DNA of 64,000 bases, taken from NCBI RefSeq assembly GCF_001262495.1, contig NZ_LGYE01000002.1:796368-860367 (forward strand). The letters run 5' to 3'. This document shows, piece by piece, positions 34,224 through 44,084 of this stretch. Source of the DNA: Microbacterium sp. GCS4 (GTDB lineage Bacteria; Actinomycetota; Actinomycetes; Actinomycetales; Microbacteriaceae). How positions within the stretch are numbered: position 1 is the stretch's first letter; every line of letters starts with the position of its first letter. A program made the position numbers and the translations under genes. The notes beneath the pieces are model-generated. The model had not been told where the DNA came from, searched no databases, and saw nothing but the letters and a program-made list of their open reading frames with translations.

Positions 34224-35056
34224 GTGTAGTCGACGACCACGGGGGCGTGGTCGCTCCAGCGCTGGTCGTAGGCCTCGGCGCGGGCCACGTGGTAGGCCGT
34301 GACGCGTTCGGCGAGGGCCGGGGTGGCGAGGTGGTAGTCGATCCGCCATCCGGAGTCGTTGTCGAAGGCCTGACCGCGCATCGACCACCACGTGTAGGGG
34401 CCGTCGACTTCGCCGTGGAAGCGCCGGCCGACGTCGACCCAGCCGAGTCCGGTGCCGGTGCTGCCGTCGACCCCCTCGACCTCCTGGCCGGCGGCGCCGA
34501 GGAAGCGGTCGAAGTACGCGCGCTCGCGAGGCAGGAAGCCGGCCTTCTTGCGGTTGCCGCGCCAGTTCCTGATGTCGAGCTCGCGGTGGCCCACGTTGAG
34601 GTCGCCCGTCACGAGCGCGAGGGCGTCGTCATGGGCGAGCTCGGCGAGTCGGATGCCGAACGCGTCGAGGAACTTCCACTTCTCGTCCTGCTTCGGGGTG
34701 TCGGCTTCGCCGGAGTGCACGTAGGCGCTCACCACGGTGAGCGGGCGGTCGCCGATCAGGAAGTCGGCCTCGATCCAGCGTCCCTTCGAGTCGAAGTCGT
34801 CCGGCCCGAACTGGGTGCGCGACACCAGCGCGGGGGTGCGACTCGCGATCGCCACGCCGGCGCGGCCCTTCGCGGTCGCCTCGTCGTGCACGAACGTCCA
34901 GCCCGGGAGGGCCGCCTCGAGGTGCTCGTCCTGACCGCGGACCTCCTGCAGGGTCAGGATGTCGACGTCGGCGGCATCGAGCCAGGAGCTCATCCCGTTG
35001 CGAGCGGCCGCTCGGATCCCGTTGACATTGACCGAGGCGATACGCAGGTGAGGCAT
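34217..35056 (-). CDS. xth: Exodeoxyribonuclease III
   Basis: A 279-residue Mg2+-dependent nuclease of the AP-endonuclease/ExoIII fold, acting in base-excision repair. Landmarks are LRIASVNVNGIRAA (metal-site Asn), ILTLQEVRGQD (metal-binding Glu), VVSAYVHSG (Tyr), LVTGDLNVGHRELD (Asp and Asn), YTWWSMR, and the terminal GWRIDYHLAT and WSDHAPVVVDY with the catalytic Asp-His pair. ATG 35056 lies seven bases after a TAGGCT hexamer, suggesting a leaderless start. That hexamer overlaps the stop codon of the upstream YihY/BrkB gene. Confidence 0.94.
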   Translation of the reverse strand: MPHLRIASVNVNGIRAAARNGMSSWLDAADVDILTLQEVRGQDEHLEAALPGWTFVHDEATAKGRAGVAIASRTPALVSRTQFGPDDFDSKGRWIEADFLIGDRPLTVVSAYVHSGEADTPKQDEKWKFLDAFGIRLAELAHDDALALVTGDLNVGHRELDIRNWRGNRKKAGFLPRERAYFDRFLGAAGQEVEGVDGSTGTGLGWVDVGRRFHGEVDGPYTWWSMRGQAFDNDSGWRIDYHLATPALAERVTAYHVARAEAYDQRWSDHAPVVVDYTY

Positions 35057-35063
35057 GAGGACA

Positions 35064-35069
35064 AGCCTA
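35064..35069 (-). promoter_or_regulatory. -10 hexamer for leaderless xth, overlapping the upstream stop codon
   Basis: TAGGCT on the minus strand, seven bases, then ATG 35056. Its first three bases are the TAG stop of the YihY/BrkB gene. Confidence 0.45.
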
Positions 35070-36281
35070 ACGAGGGTCTCCGACATCCTCGGACGAGCGA
35101 TCCCGTTCCGCCCGTAGGCGCTGGATGAACGACGGCACCGGCTCGGGCAGCGGCGGCGCGGACGCTTCGAGATCGGCGAGGTCGGCTTCCGCCGCCCGCA
35201 CGGCATGCGCCGCCGCCCAGGACCGGTACCACGGAGCATCCTCGCGTGCGTTTCGAGCCGCGTCCAGACGTATCTGGGCCGCCGCGACGAGCGTGCGATG
35301 CTCGTCGGCCCGCCGCTGAGCGTCCGACCTGTGGGTGAGGGGCAGATCGCGATCCCGCGCCGACACCGCGATCCACGACGACGCGACCAGCATCACGACG
35401 CCGTTCACGCGGAACCACAGCAGGAGCCCGATGAAGATCGCGAACGTCGCGAGCAGCGGGTTGCTCGGCGTGTAGCTCAGCAGGAAGCCCGCGCCGTACT
35501 GGAGGACCGTCATCGCCGCCCCGCCGAGCAGCGCGCCAGGCCAGATCGTCCGCCACTCGAGCGACGTGCCCGTCAGGAATCTGACCATGGCAGCGAGGGC
35601 GCTCGACAGCAGCACGAAGGAGACCACCACGGTTCCGACGCGGATGCTGAGCTCGCCGCCTGCCGATCCCGGCTGCCACCCGACGAGGCCGAGCAGCCAG
35701 CTCAGCGCCGCCGCGCTGGCCGAGCTGAGAAGAGACCCTGCCAGGAGCGCGACGCCGAAGATCAGCGCGGCGAGGAGGTCGCGGGCCTTGAGCAGCAGGT
35801 AGTTGCGCAGGTCCGGTGGCAGGCCGAAGATGTCCCGGGTCGCGCGACGCGAGAAGGTCACCCATCCGATGGCTGTCCAGATCACCGTCCCCAGAGCGAT
35901 GAGGCCCGTGACGCTGAGCACGCCGGTGGTGCTCGCCGCGATCTCCTGCGCCTGATCCGGAGTGAACAGGCCGCCCTCAGCCTGGATCAGGTTCGGGATG
36001 TAGCTGTTGATGACGTCGATCAGCGCGTCGACGGCCTCTGTGCTGGCCCCGAGCCAGAGGCCCGCGACGGCGAAGGCGAGGTAGACGGCCGCGAAGATCG
36101 CGAACAGCGCCTGGTAGCTCACGCCGGCGGCGAGGAGGAAGCCGTTGTGCTGCAGGAAGTGTCGCCAGACGCGCACGGGGAAGAGGGCGAGAGTGCGACG
36201 CGTGATCGTCGTCGCGCGCTCCACGGCGGCGTCGATCCGGCCCTGTTCGGGCTCGGCTGCTGCTCGATCGGGGCGGGACAC
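35067..36281 (-). CDS. YihY/BrkB-family membrane protein
   Basis: A 404-residue protein with about six transmembrane helices in residues ~40-310 and charged cytoplasmic ends. Family segments are LFPVRVWRHFLQHNGFLLAAGVSYQALFAIFAAVYLAF at the start, then IFGLPPDLRNYLLLKARDLLAALIFG, MVRFLTGTSLEWRTIWPGALLGGAAMT and ATFAIFIGLLLWFRVNGVVMLVASSWIA. The family was once annotated as RNase BN, which is not correct; its molecular function is not established. The C-terminal ~100 residues are hydrophilic, with a helical, Ala/Arg-rich segment. The GTG start is placed six bases after a TAGGGT hexamer. Confidence 0.88.
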   Translation of the reverse strand: MSRPDRAAAEPEQGRIDAAVERATTITRRTLALFPVRVWRHFLQHNGFLLAAGVSYQALFAIFAAVYLAFAVAGLWLGASTEAVDALIDVINSYIPNLIQAEGGLFTPDQAQEIAASTTGVLSVTGLIALGTVIWTAIGWVTFSRRATRDIFGLPPDLRNYLLLKARDLLAALIFGVALLAGSLLSSASAAALSWLLGLVGWQPGSAGGELSIRVGTVVVSFVLLSSALAAMVRFLTGTSLEWRTIWPGALLGGAAMTVLQYGAGFLLSYTPSNPLLATFAIFIGLLLWFRVNGVVMLVASSWIAVSARDRDLPLTHRSDAQRRADEHRTLVAAAQIRLDAARNAREDAPWYRSWAAAHAVRAAEADLADLEASAPPLPEPVPSFIQRLRAERDRSSEDVGDPR

Positions 36282-36287
36282 GTCTTC

Positions 36288-36293
36288 ACCCTA
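36288..36293 (-). promoter_or_regulatory. -10 hexamer for the leaderless YihY/BrkB gene
   Basis: TAGGGT on the minus strand, then GAAGAC and GTG 36281. Confidence 0.5.
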
Positions 36294-36320
36294 TCGGCGT
36301 CGATCGCGGGGTAGACGGCA

Positions 36321-36352
36321 GACGGGCGGCCTCCCGCAGGAGACCGCCCGTC
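36321..36352 (-). terminator. Terminator hairpin after the sdh operon
   Basis: A 14-bp stem with one mismatch (36321-36334 with 36339-36352) and loop CGCA lies 18 bp past the sdhB stop. Confidence 0.8.
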
Positions 36353-36370
36353 CGCGTCGTCACCGCGTGA

Positions 36371-37138
36371 TCAGGGGCGACCGCGCAGCACGGCCTGCTT
36401 GACCTCGGCGATGGCCTTGGTGACCTCGATGCCACGCGGGCAGGCCTCGGAGCAGTTGAAGGTCGTGCGGCAGCGCCACACGCCCTCCTTGTCGTTGAGG
36501 ATGTCGAGGCGCACGGCGGCGTTGTCGTCGCGCGAGTCGAAGATGAAGCGGTGCGCGTTCACGATCGCCGCCGGGCCGAAGTACTGGCCGTCGGTCCAGA
36601 ACACGGGGCAGGACGAGGTGCACGCGGCGCACAGGATGCACTTGGTCGTGTCGTCGAAGACCTCGCGGTCCACGATCGACTGGGTGCGCTCCTTGCCCTT
36701 CTCGGGCACGGAGTTCGCGACGAGGAAGGGCTGCACCTCGCGGTACGACGCGAAGAACGGCTCCATGTCGACGACGAGGTCCTTCTCGAGGGGGAGGCCC
36801 TTGATCGCCTCGACGTAGATCGGCTTCGAGATGTCGAGGTCCTTGATCAGCGTCTTGCAGGCCAGGCGGTTGCGGCCGTTGATGCGCATGGCGTCGGAGC
36901 CGCAGATGCCGTGGGCGCAGGAGCGGCGGAACGTGAGCGAGCCGTCGACCTCCCACTTGATCTTGTGCAACGCGTCGAGCACGCGATCGGTGGAGTAGAG
37001 CTCCACGTCGTAGTCGACCCAGTGCGGCTCGGAGTCGACCTCGGGGTCGAACCGGCGGATGTTGAACGTGACGATGAAGGACTGGATGCCGGTGTCCTCC
37101 GTGACCTCCGCGGGGGCCTCGGCGAGTGCGTTCGACAT
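36371..37138 (-). CDS. sdhB: Succinate dehydrogenase iron-sulfur subunit
   Basis: A 255-residue subunit of respiratory complex II carrying three iron-sulfur clusters. The plant-type [2Fe-2S] ligands are in RRSCAHGICGSDAMRINGRN with a fourth Cys in LACKTL. The ferredoxin-like C-terminal part has CILCAACTSSCP and CRTTFNCSEACPRGIE for the [4Fe-4S] and [3Fe-4S] clusters. The N-terminus (MSNALAEAPAEV) is a short extension before FIVTFNIRRFDP. It lies 2 bp downstream of sdhA with AGGAAG as ribosome binding site. It is the last gene of sdhC-D-A-B. Confidence 0.96.
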   Translation of the reverse strand: MSNALAEAPAEVTEDTGIQSFIVTFNIRRFDPEVDSEPHWVDYDVELYSTDRVLDALHKIKWEVDGSLTFRRSCAHGICGSDAMRINGRNRLACKTLIKDLDISKPIYVEAIKGLPLEKDLVVDMEPFFASYREVQPFLVANSVPEKGKERTQSIVDREVFDDTTKCILCAACTSSCPVFWTDGQYFGPAAIVNAHRFIFDSRDDNAAVRLDILNDKEGVWRCRTTFNCSEACPRGIEVTKAIAEVKQAVLRGRP

Positions 37139-37140
37139 TC

Positions 37141-38967
<1,827 letters not shown>

Positions 38968-38987
38968 TTCTTCTTATGCCTTCTCTT

Positions 38988-39431
38988 CTACTTGCCCAGC
39001 GTCTGGCACTGTTCCCACAGCGTGCTCGACTCGGTCACTCCGAGGCACGGGTCGAACGTGAAGACCACGAGCGTGCCGAGGAGGATGAGCAGAGCCGCGG
39101 CGAGGCCGAGGGCCCAGACGAGCGCCTTGCGCGCCGTGTTGTTCGTGACGTAGTCGTTCACGATCGTGCGCATGCCGTTCGCGCCGTGGATCAACGCGAG
39201 CCACAGCATGATGACGTCCCACCACTGCCAGAACGGCGTGGCGAACTTGCCGGCGATGAAGGCGAAGTCGAGGGCGTGGATGCCCTCGCCGACCATGAGG
39301 TTGATGAAGAGGTGCCCGAAGATGAGGATCACGAGGAGCACGCCGGAGCCGCGCATGAAGAGCCAGCCCCACTTCTCGAGGTTCACTCCGCGGCGCGTGC
39401 GCACGGGGGCGGCGACGGTCTGAGCGGTCAT
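38988..39431 (-). CDS. sdhD: Succinate dehydrogenase membrane anchor subunit D
   Basis: A 147-residue hydrophobic anchor with three transmembrane helices (LFMRGSGVLLVILIFGHLFINLM, then WQWWDVIMLWLALIHGANGMRTIV, and ALVWALGLAAALLILLGTLVVF). GHLFINL and LIHGANG hold His residues placed to ligate heme b. Together with SdhC it holds the quinone-binding site. ATG 39431 overlaps the sdhC stop (ATGA). Confidence 0.9.
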   Translation of the reverse strand: MTAQTVAAPVRTRRGVNLEKWGWLFMRGSGVLLVILIFGHLFINLMVGEGIHALDFAFIAGKFATPFWQWWDVIMLWLALIHGANGMRTIVNDYVTNNTARKALVWALGLAAALLILLGTLVVFTFDPCLGVTESSTLWEQCQTLGK

Positions 39432-39871
39432 CAGTGTCCTCCTCCGGCGCCGAAGCCGGCGAACGCGAGCATCAGGTGGCGCGGGACGAAGCCGGCCATG
39501 ATGATGCCCCAGACGAGCAGCACGCCCCAGAACAGCTGGCGCTGGTACTTCGCGCCCTTCGACCAGAAGTCGACCGCGATGATTCGCAGGCCGTTCATGG
39601 CGTGGAACACGATGCCGGCGACGAGCACGACCTCGCCGAGGGCCATGATCGGGTTCTTGTACGTGCCGATCACGGCGTTGTACGCCTCGGGCGACACCCT
39701 GATGAGCGCCGTGTCGAGCACGTGCACCAACAGGAAGAAGAAGATGGCGACTCCGGTGATGCGGTGAAGCACCCACGACCACATGCCTTCGCGACCCCGG
39801 TAGAGGGTGCCGCGGGGGGTCTTGGACGTGGTTTCCGAAATCGACGGTGTCAAGCGAGCGCTTGTGGACAC
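39431..39871 (-). CDS. sdhC: Succinate dehydrogenase cytochrome b556 subunit
   Basis: A 146-residue anchor with three transmembrane helices. The family signature is YRGREGMWSWVLHRITGVAIFFFLLVHVLDTALI, with the heme-ligand His in LVHVLDTA. A second conserved segment is GIVFHAMNGLRIIAVDF. The GTG start at 39871 opens the operon sdhC-D-A-B. It diverges from the mannose-1-phosphate guanylyltransferase gene, with a 179-bp intergenic region that contains a perfect palindrome. Confidence 0.92.
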   Translation of the reverse strand: MSTSARLTPSISETTSKTPRGTLYRGREGMWSWVLHRITGVAIFFFLLVHVLDTALIRVSPEAYNAVIGTYKNPIMALGEVVLVAGIVFHAMNGLRIIAVDFWSKGAKYQRQLFWGVLLVWGIIMAGFVPRHLMLAFAGFGAGGGH

Positions 39872-40011
39872 GGTCGTCCTCCCTGGATCGATGTGACTCG
39901 GTCGCGTGCACTGCGCCCGTACAGGTTGACCCTGTCGAAGTCAGGCATGCCCGATCGACGTCCATCTTATTCCCGCGTGGAGCCTGCAGGCGACGAAGGG
40001 GACCCTAACCA

Positions 40012-40025
40012 TCTCGATGTCGAGA
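40012..40025. promoter_or_regulatory. Palindrome TCTCGATGTCGAGA in the sdhC/manC intergenic region
   Basis: The perfect 14-bp palindrome TCTCGATGTCGAGA lies 26 bp before the guanylyltransferase start, between its -35 and -10 positions, and about 140 bp before sdhC. It looks like a dimeric regulator site. Which gene it controls is uncertain. Confidence 0.55.
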
Positions 40026-40038
40026 CAACACCTCGGGC

Positions 40039-40044
40039 TACGCT
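40039..40044 (+). promoter_or_regulatory. -10 hexamer for the leaderless guanylyltransferase gene
   Basis: TACGCT, then GACAGG, then GTG 40051; six-base spacing and no ribosome binding site. Confidence 0.55.
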
Positions 40045-40050
40045 GACAGG

Positions 40051-41166
40051 GTGAGCCGACCCATCGAGAACTTCTACGCCGTCATCCCCGCCGGAGGAAT
40101 CGGCAGCCGTCTGTGGCCGTTGTCGCGCGCGGACGCACCGAAGTTCCTGCATGATCTGACGGGATCCGGGCACTCCCTGCTCCGCGACACCTGGGACCGC
40201 CTCGAGCCGCTCACGGGACCCGACCGCATCGCCGTCGTCACAGGTCGCGCTCATCGGGCCGCCGTCGAGGCGGAGCTCCCCGGAATCGCCGACCTCAATG
40301 TGTTCCTGGAGTCCGAGCCCCGTGAATCCGCCGCTGCGATCGGACTGGCCGCCGCGATCCTGCACCGTCGCGACCCGGACGTCATCATCGGCTCCTTCAG
40401 CGCCGACCACGTCATCCGCGGGACTCGCGTGTTCGAGTTCGCGGTGAGGGACGCCGTGGAGGTCGCGCGCGAGGGGTACATCTGCACGATCGGCATCTCG
40501 CCGACGGAGCCCGCGGTCGGCTTCGGGTACATCAAAAGGGGCCCGGAGCTGGTGGTCGACGGAGCGCGGGAGGCCGCGCTCGTCGAGAGCTTCGTCGAGA
40601 AGCCGGACCTCGAGACCGCCAAGGCGTACTTCGCGAGCCGCGACTATCTGTGGAACGCGGGCATGTTCATCGCGAAGGCGAGCGTCCTGCTCGACGAGCT
40701 CGCCGCCAACGAGCCGGAGCTGCACGCCGGGCTCCTCGAGCTCGCGGAGGCGTGGGACGACCGCGAGCGCCGAGGGCCGGCGGTCGACCGCATCTGGCCG
40801 GGGCTCAAGAAGATCGCGATCGACTACGCCGTCGCTGAGCCCGCGGCGACCCGCGGACGCCTCGCCGTCGTGCCCGGCCACTTCGACTGGGACGACGTGG
40901 GGGACTTCGCCTCGCTCACGAAGCTCATCACGAACGGACGCAAGGGCGACCTGGCCGTGCTCGGTCCGAAAGCCCGCGTGCTGACCGATGCGGCGAGCGG
41001 CATCCTCGTCAGCCAGACGTCGCGTGTGATCAGCCTGGTGGGTGTGCAGGACATCGTGGTCGTCGACACCCCTGACGCCCTGCTGGTCACGACGGTCGAG
41101 AACGCGCAGCGCGTGAAGGGCGTCGTGGAGTCCCTCAAACTCACCGGTCGAGGCGACGTGCTCTGA
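40051..41166 (+). CDS. manC: Mannose-1-phosphate guanylyltransferase
   Basis: A 371-residue nucleotidyltransferase making GDP-mannose for mannosylated glycolipids and glycans. Landmarks are VIPAGGIGSRLWPLSRADAPKFL (nucleotide-binding loop), ESAAAIGLAAAILHRRDPDVIIGSFSADHVI, SFVEKPDLETAKAYFASRDYLWNAGMFI (the FVEKP segment) and PGHFDWDDVGDFASL. It lacks the C-terminal isomerase domain of bifunctional enzymes, as is normal in actinobacteria. It has its own leaderless-type promoter and no partner gene adjacent. Confidence 0.92.
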   Translation: MSRPIENFYAVIPAGGIGSRLWPLSRADAPKFLHDLTGSGHSLLRDTWDRLEPLTGPDRIAVVTGRAHRAAVEAELPGIADLNVFLESEPRESAAAIGLAAAILHRRDPDVIIGSFSADHVIRGTRVFEFAVRDAVEVAREGYICTIGISPTEPAVGFGYIKRGPELVVDGAREAALVESFVEKPDLETAKAYFASRDYLWNAGMFIAKASVLLDELAANEPELHAGLLELAEAWDDRERRGPAVDRIWPGLKKIAIDYAVAEPAATRGRLAVVPGHFDWDDVGDFASLTKLITNGRKGDLAVLGPKARVLTDAASGILVSQTSRVISLVGVQDIVVVDTPDALLVTTVENAQRVKGVVESLKLTGRGDVL

Positions 41167-41314
41167 TGCGCACCCCGCGGTGCTCATGTGTCGCTCAGAT
41201 TTCAGGTTCGTAACCATTCACCGAAGCCGCCCGCTCCGGTATGCGCGAATGACGAAACAGTAGGTAACTTTGATCGATCCGCGAGGGCCGCGGGTTCGTT
41301 GAGGGAGGCATGAG

Positions 41315-42427
41315 TTGACCATCTCCACCACCAAGAAGCTGCTCGGCGCCACCATCGCCGCGGGCGTCGTCTTCGCACTCGCCGGCTGCGGCCAGGCTCC
41401 GACCGAGTCGGGCGGCAACGGAGGCGGCGACGCTGCATCCGACTTCCTGCCGTGCCTCGTCTCCGACGCCGGAGGCTGGAACGACAAGTCGTTCAACCAG
41501 TCCGCCAAGGAGGGCATGGACCGCGCCGCGGACACCCTCGGCGTGAAGCCGCTCGAGTTCGAGTCGGCGAACGACAACGATTACGCCCCGAACCTCGAGA
41601 CCGCCGTCTCCGAAGGCTGCTCGCTCATCGTCTCGGTCGGCTTCAAGCTGTCCGCCGCGACCGTCGAGTCCGCTCTCGCGAACCCGGACATCGACTACGC
41701 GATCATCGACGACTACGCCGACAACGACTTCGACGGCACGACGGACGCGCCGAACATCAAGCCCCTCGTCTTCGACACGGCCCAGGCCGCGTACCTCGGC
41801 GGTTATGCCGCGGCCGGTTGGTCGGCGCAGGCCGGTGTCAACAAGGTCGGCACCTTCGGCGGCATGCAGATCCCGTCCGTCGCCGTGTTCATGGACGGCT
41901 TCGAGCTCGGTGTCGAGAAGTACAACGAGGACAAGTCGGGTGCCGTGCAGGTATTCGGCTGGGACGTCGCTACGCAGGAGGGTTCGTTCACGGGCGGCTT
42001 CGACGCGAACGACACCGCGAAGCAGACCGCTCAGGGTGTGCTCGACCAGGGCGTCGACGTGATCCTCCCGGTCGGTGGCCCGATCTACCAGAGCGCCGCT
42101 GCAGCCATCAAGGACAGCGGCAAGGACACCCTCATGGTCGGCGTCGACAGCGACCTCGCCGTCGCCGACGAGAGCGTGGCTGACGTCACCCTCTTCTCGA
42201 TCATGAAGGCGATCGACGTCGCCGTCGAGGACGCGACCATCGCGGCCTCGGAGGGCGACTTCGACCCGGCGCCCTACGTGGGCACCCTTGAGAACGAGGG
42301 CGTGAAGCTCTCGGGCTTCGGCTCGTTCGAGTCCGAGCTGCCCGACGGGCTGCTCGACGAGATCGCCGCTCTCCAGGAGCAGATCATCTCGGGCGACATC
42401 ACGGTGGAGTCCCCGAACTCCCCGTAA
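41315..42427 (+). CDS. BMP-family substrate-binding lipoprotein of a nucleoside ABC importer
   Basis: A 370-residue BmpA/Med-type binding protein. The TTG start at 41315 with GAGGGAGG upstream gives a signal peptide ending in the lipobox FALAGC. The mature part has the BMP hallmarks VSDAGGWNDKSFNQSAKEGMDRAA and IVSVGFKLSAATVESA, plus a late PVGGPIYQSAAAAIKDSG. Such proteins bind purine or pyrimidine nucleosides, which agrees with the two permeases, the tandem ATPase and the nucleoside-degrading enzymes downstream. An upstream ATG (41310) is out of frame and hits TGA after one codon. A strong hairpin separates it from the ATPase gene. Confidence 0.92.
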   Translation: MTISTTKKLLGATIAAGVVFALAGCGQAPTESGGNGGGDAASDFLPCLVSDAGGWNDKSFNQSAKEGMDRAADTLGVKPLEFESANDNDYAPNLETAVSEGCSLIVSVGFKLSAATVESALANPDIDYAIIDDYADNDFDGTTDAPNIKPLVFDTAQAAYLGGYAAAGWSAQAGVNKVGTFGGMQIPSVAVFMDGFELGVEKYNEDKSGAVQVFGWDVATQEGSFTGGFDANDTAKQTAQGVLDQGVDVILPVGGPIYQSAAAAIKDSGKDTLMVGVDSDLAVADESVADVTLFSIMKAIDVAVEDATIAASEGDFDPAPYVGTLENEGVKLSGFGSFESELPDGLLDEIAALQEQIISGDITVESPNSP

Positions 42428-42444
42428 GTCACAGCAGGTCCAGG

Positions 42445-42479
42445 GCGGGGCGAGTGGAGCAAGCGGCCACTCGCCCCGC
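42445..42479 (+). terminator. Strong hairpin after the nucleoside-binding protein gene
   Basis: A perfect 13-bp GC-rich stem (42445-42457 with 42467-42479) with a 9-nt loop lies 17 bp after the stop. Read-through is probably reduced, so the binding protein would be made in excess. Confidence 0.8.
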
Positions 42480-42557
42480 GCCGTGGACGGACGACCGTCC
42501 TCAGCGCGCCCCGCGGAATTTCGCCGTCGCGCCCGGGACTCCACGGACACTTCTGGA

Positions 42558-42563
42558 TAAGGT
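42558..42563 (+). promoter_or_regulatory. -10 hexamer for the leaderless nucleoside ATPase gene
   Basis: TAAGGT, then GCAGAT, then ATG 42570. This gives the transporter core and salvage genes their own promoter beyond the hairpin. Confidence 0.55.
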
Positions 42564-42569
42564 GCAGAT

Positions 42570-44084
42570 ATGAAGCTCGAACTTCGCGGCATCACTAAGC
42601 GATTCGGTAGCCTCGTGGCCAACGACCACATCGATCTGGTGGTCGAGCCGGGGCAGATCCACGCGCTTCTCGGTGAGAACGGCGCAGGCAAGTCCACACT
42701 CATGAACGTCCTCTACGGCCTTTACCAGGCCGACGAGGGAGAGATCCTCCTCGACGACGTCGTGCAGCGGTTCCGAGGCCCCGGAGACGCGATGAACGCG
42801 GGAATCGGCATGGTGCATCAGCACTTCATGCTCGTCCCCGTCTTCACCGTCGCCGAGAACGTCATGCTCGGGCACGAGCAGACGAAGGGCGTCGGACGCC
42901 TCGACATCGCGAAGGCCCGCGAGCACGTGCGTGCCGTCGCCGCGCGTTTCGGCTTCGACATCGACCCCGACGCGATCGTCGGAGATCTCCCCGTCGGCGT
43001 GCAGCAGCGCGTCGAGATCATCAAGGCGCTCTCGCGCGATGCGAAGGTTCTCGTGTTCGACGAGCCGACCGCCGTGCTGACGCCGCAGGAGACCGACGAG
43101 CTCATGGGCATCATGCGGCAGCTCCGCGAAGAGGGCACCGCGATCGTCTTCATCACACACAAGCTTCGTGAGGTCCGCGAGGTCGCGGACACCATCACGA
43201 TCGTGCGTCTCGGGCGCATCGTCGGCGAGGCGTCGCCGACCGCCAGCAACTCCGAGCTCGCCTCGCTCATGGTCGGACGCGCCGTCGAGCTCACGGTGCA
43301 GAAGGACGCACCGCGACTGGGCGATGGCGGACTCGAGGTCGAGGGTCTCCGCGTGCTGACCCCGAGCGGTGCGATCGTCGTCGACGACGTCGCCTTCACC
43401 GTGCGACCCGGAGAGGTCCTCGCGATCGCCGGAGTGCAGGGCAATGGCCAGACCGAGCTCGTCGAGGCCATCGTCGGCCTCGCAGCCCGGGTCGAGGGCT
43501 CCATCACGCTCGACGGCACGCAGCTCGTGGGCAAGAGCGTGCGCGCCATCCTCGACACCGGAGTCGGCTTCGTGCCCGAGGACCGTAACGAGGACGGACT
43601 GGTCGGAGGGTTCTCCGTCGCGGAGAATCTGATCCTCGACCGCTCAGACGACCAGGCGTTCAGCCGCGGGGGCACCATCCGCCGCGCCGCACTCGAGGAG
43701 TTCGCGAAGGAGCGGATCTCCGAGTACGACATCCGCACGCAGGGCCCGCACACCCCCGCGGGCACGCTGTCCGGGGGAAACCAGCAGAAGGTGGTGATCG
43801 CACGCGAGATGAGCCGCGAGCTGCGCCTCCTCGTCGCCGCGCAGCCGACCCGCGGTGTGGACGTCGGATCGATCGAGTTCATCCACAAGCGCATCATCGA
43901 GACGCGCGACGCCGGGGTCCCGGTGGTGGTGGTCTCGACGGAACTCGACGAGGTCGCGGCTCTCGCCGACCGGATCGCGGTCATGTACCGAGGAAGCATC
44001 GTCGGCATCGTGCCCGGCGACACCCCGCGCGAGACGCTGGGTCTGATGATGGCGGGCGCCGCCGAAGGAGAGGCAGCCGCATGA
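42570..44084 (+). CDS. Nucleoside ABC transporter, tandem-domain ATP-binding protein
   Basis: A 504-residue protein with two ATPase domains, of the RbsA/NupO type. Domain 1 has Walker A GENGAGKSTLM, VGVQQRVEIIKAL in the signature region, Walker B VLVFDEPTAVLTPQE and switch His in VFITHKLREV. Domain 2 has a degenerate Walker A (GVQGNGQTEL), signature LSGGNQQKVVIARE, and LLVAAQPTRGVDVGS in place of the Walker B acid. One consensus and one degenerate site is normal for this class. ATGA overlap couples it to the first permease. Confidence 0.93.
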   Translation: MKLELRGITKRFGSLVANDHIDLVVEPGQIHALLGENGAGKSTLMNVLYGLYQADEGEILLDDVVQRFRGPGDAMNAGIGMVHQHFMLVPVFTVAENVMLGHEQTKGVGRLDIAKAREHVRAVAARFGFDIDPDAIVGDLPVGVQQRVEIIKALSRDAKVLVFDEPTAVLTPQETDELMGIMRQLREEGTAIVFITHKLREVREVADTITIVRLGRIVGEASPTASNSELASLMVGRAVELTVQKDAPRLGDGGLEVEGLRVLTPSGAIVVDDVAFTVRPGEVLAIAGVQGNGQTELVEAIVGLAARVEGSITLDGTQLVGKSVRAILDTGVGFVPEDRNEDGLVGGFSVAENLILDRSDDQAFSRGGTIRRAALEEFAKERISEYDIRTQGPHTPAGTLSGGNQQKVVIAREMSRELRLLVAAQPTRGVDVGSIEFIHKRIIETRDAGVPVVVVSTELDEVAALADRIAVMYRGSIVGIVPGDTPRETLGLMMAGAAEGEAAA

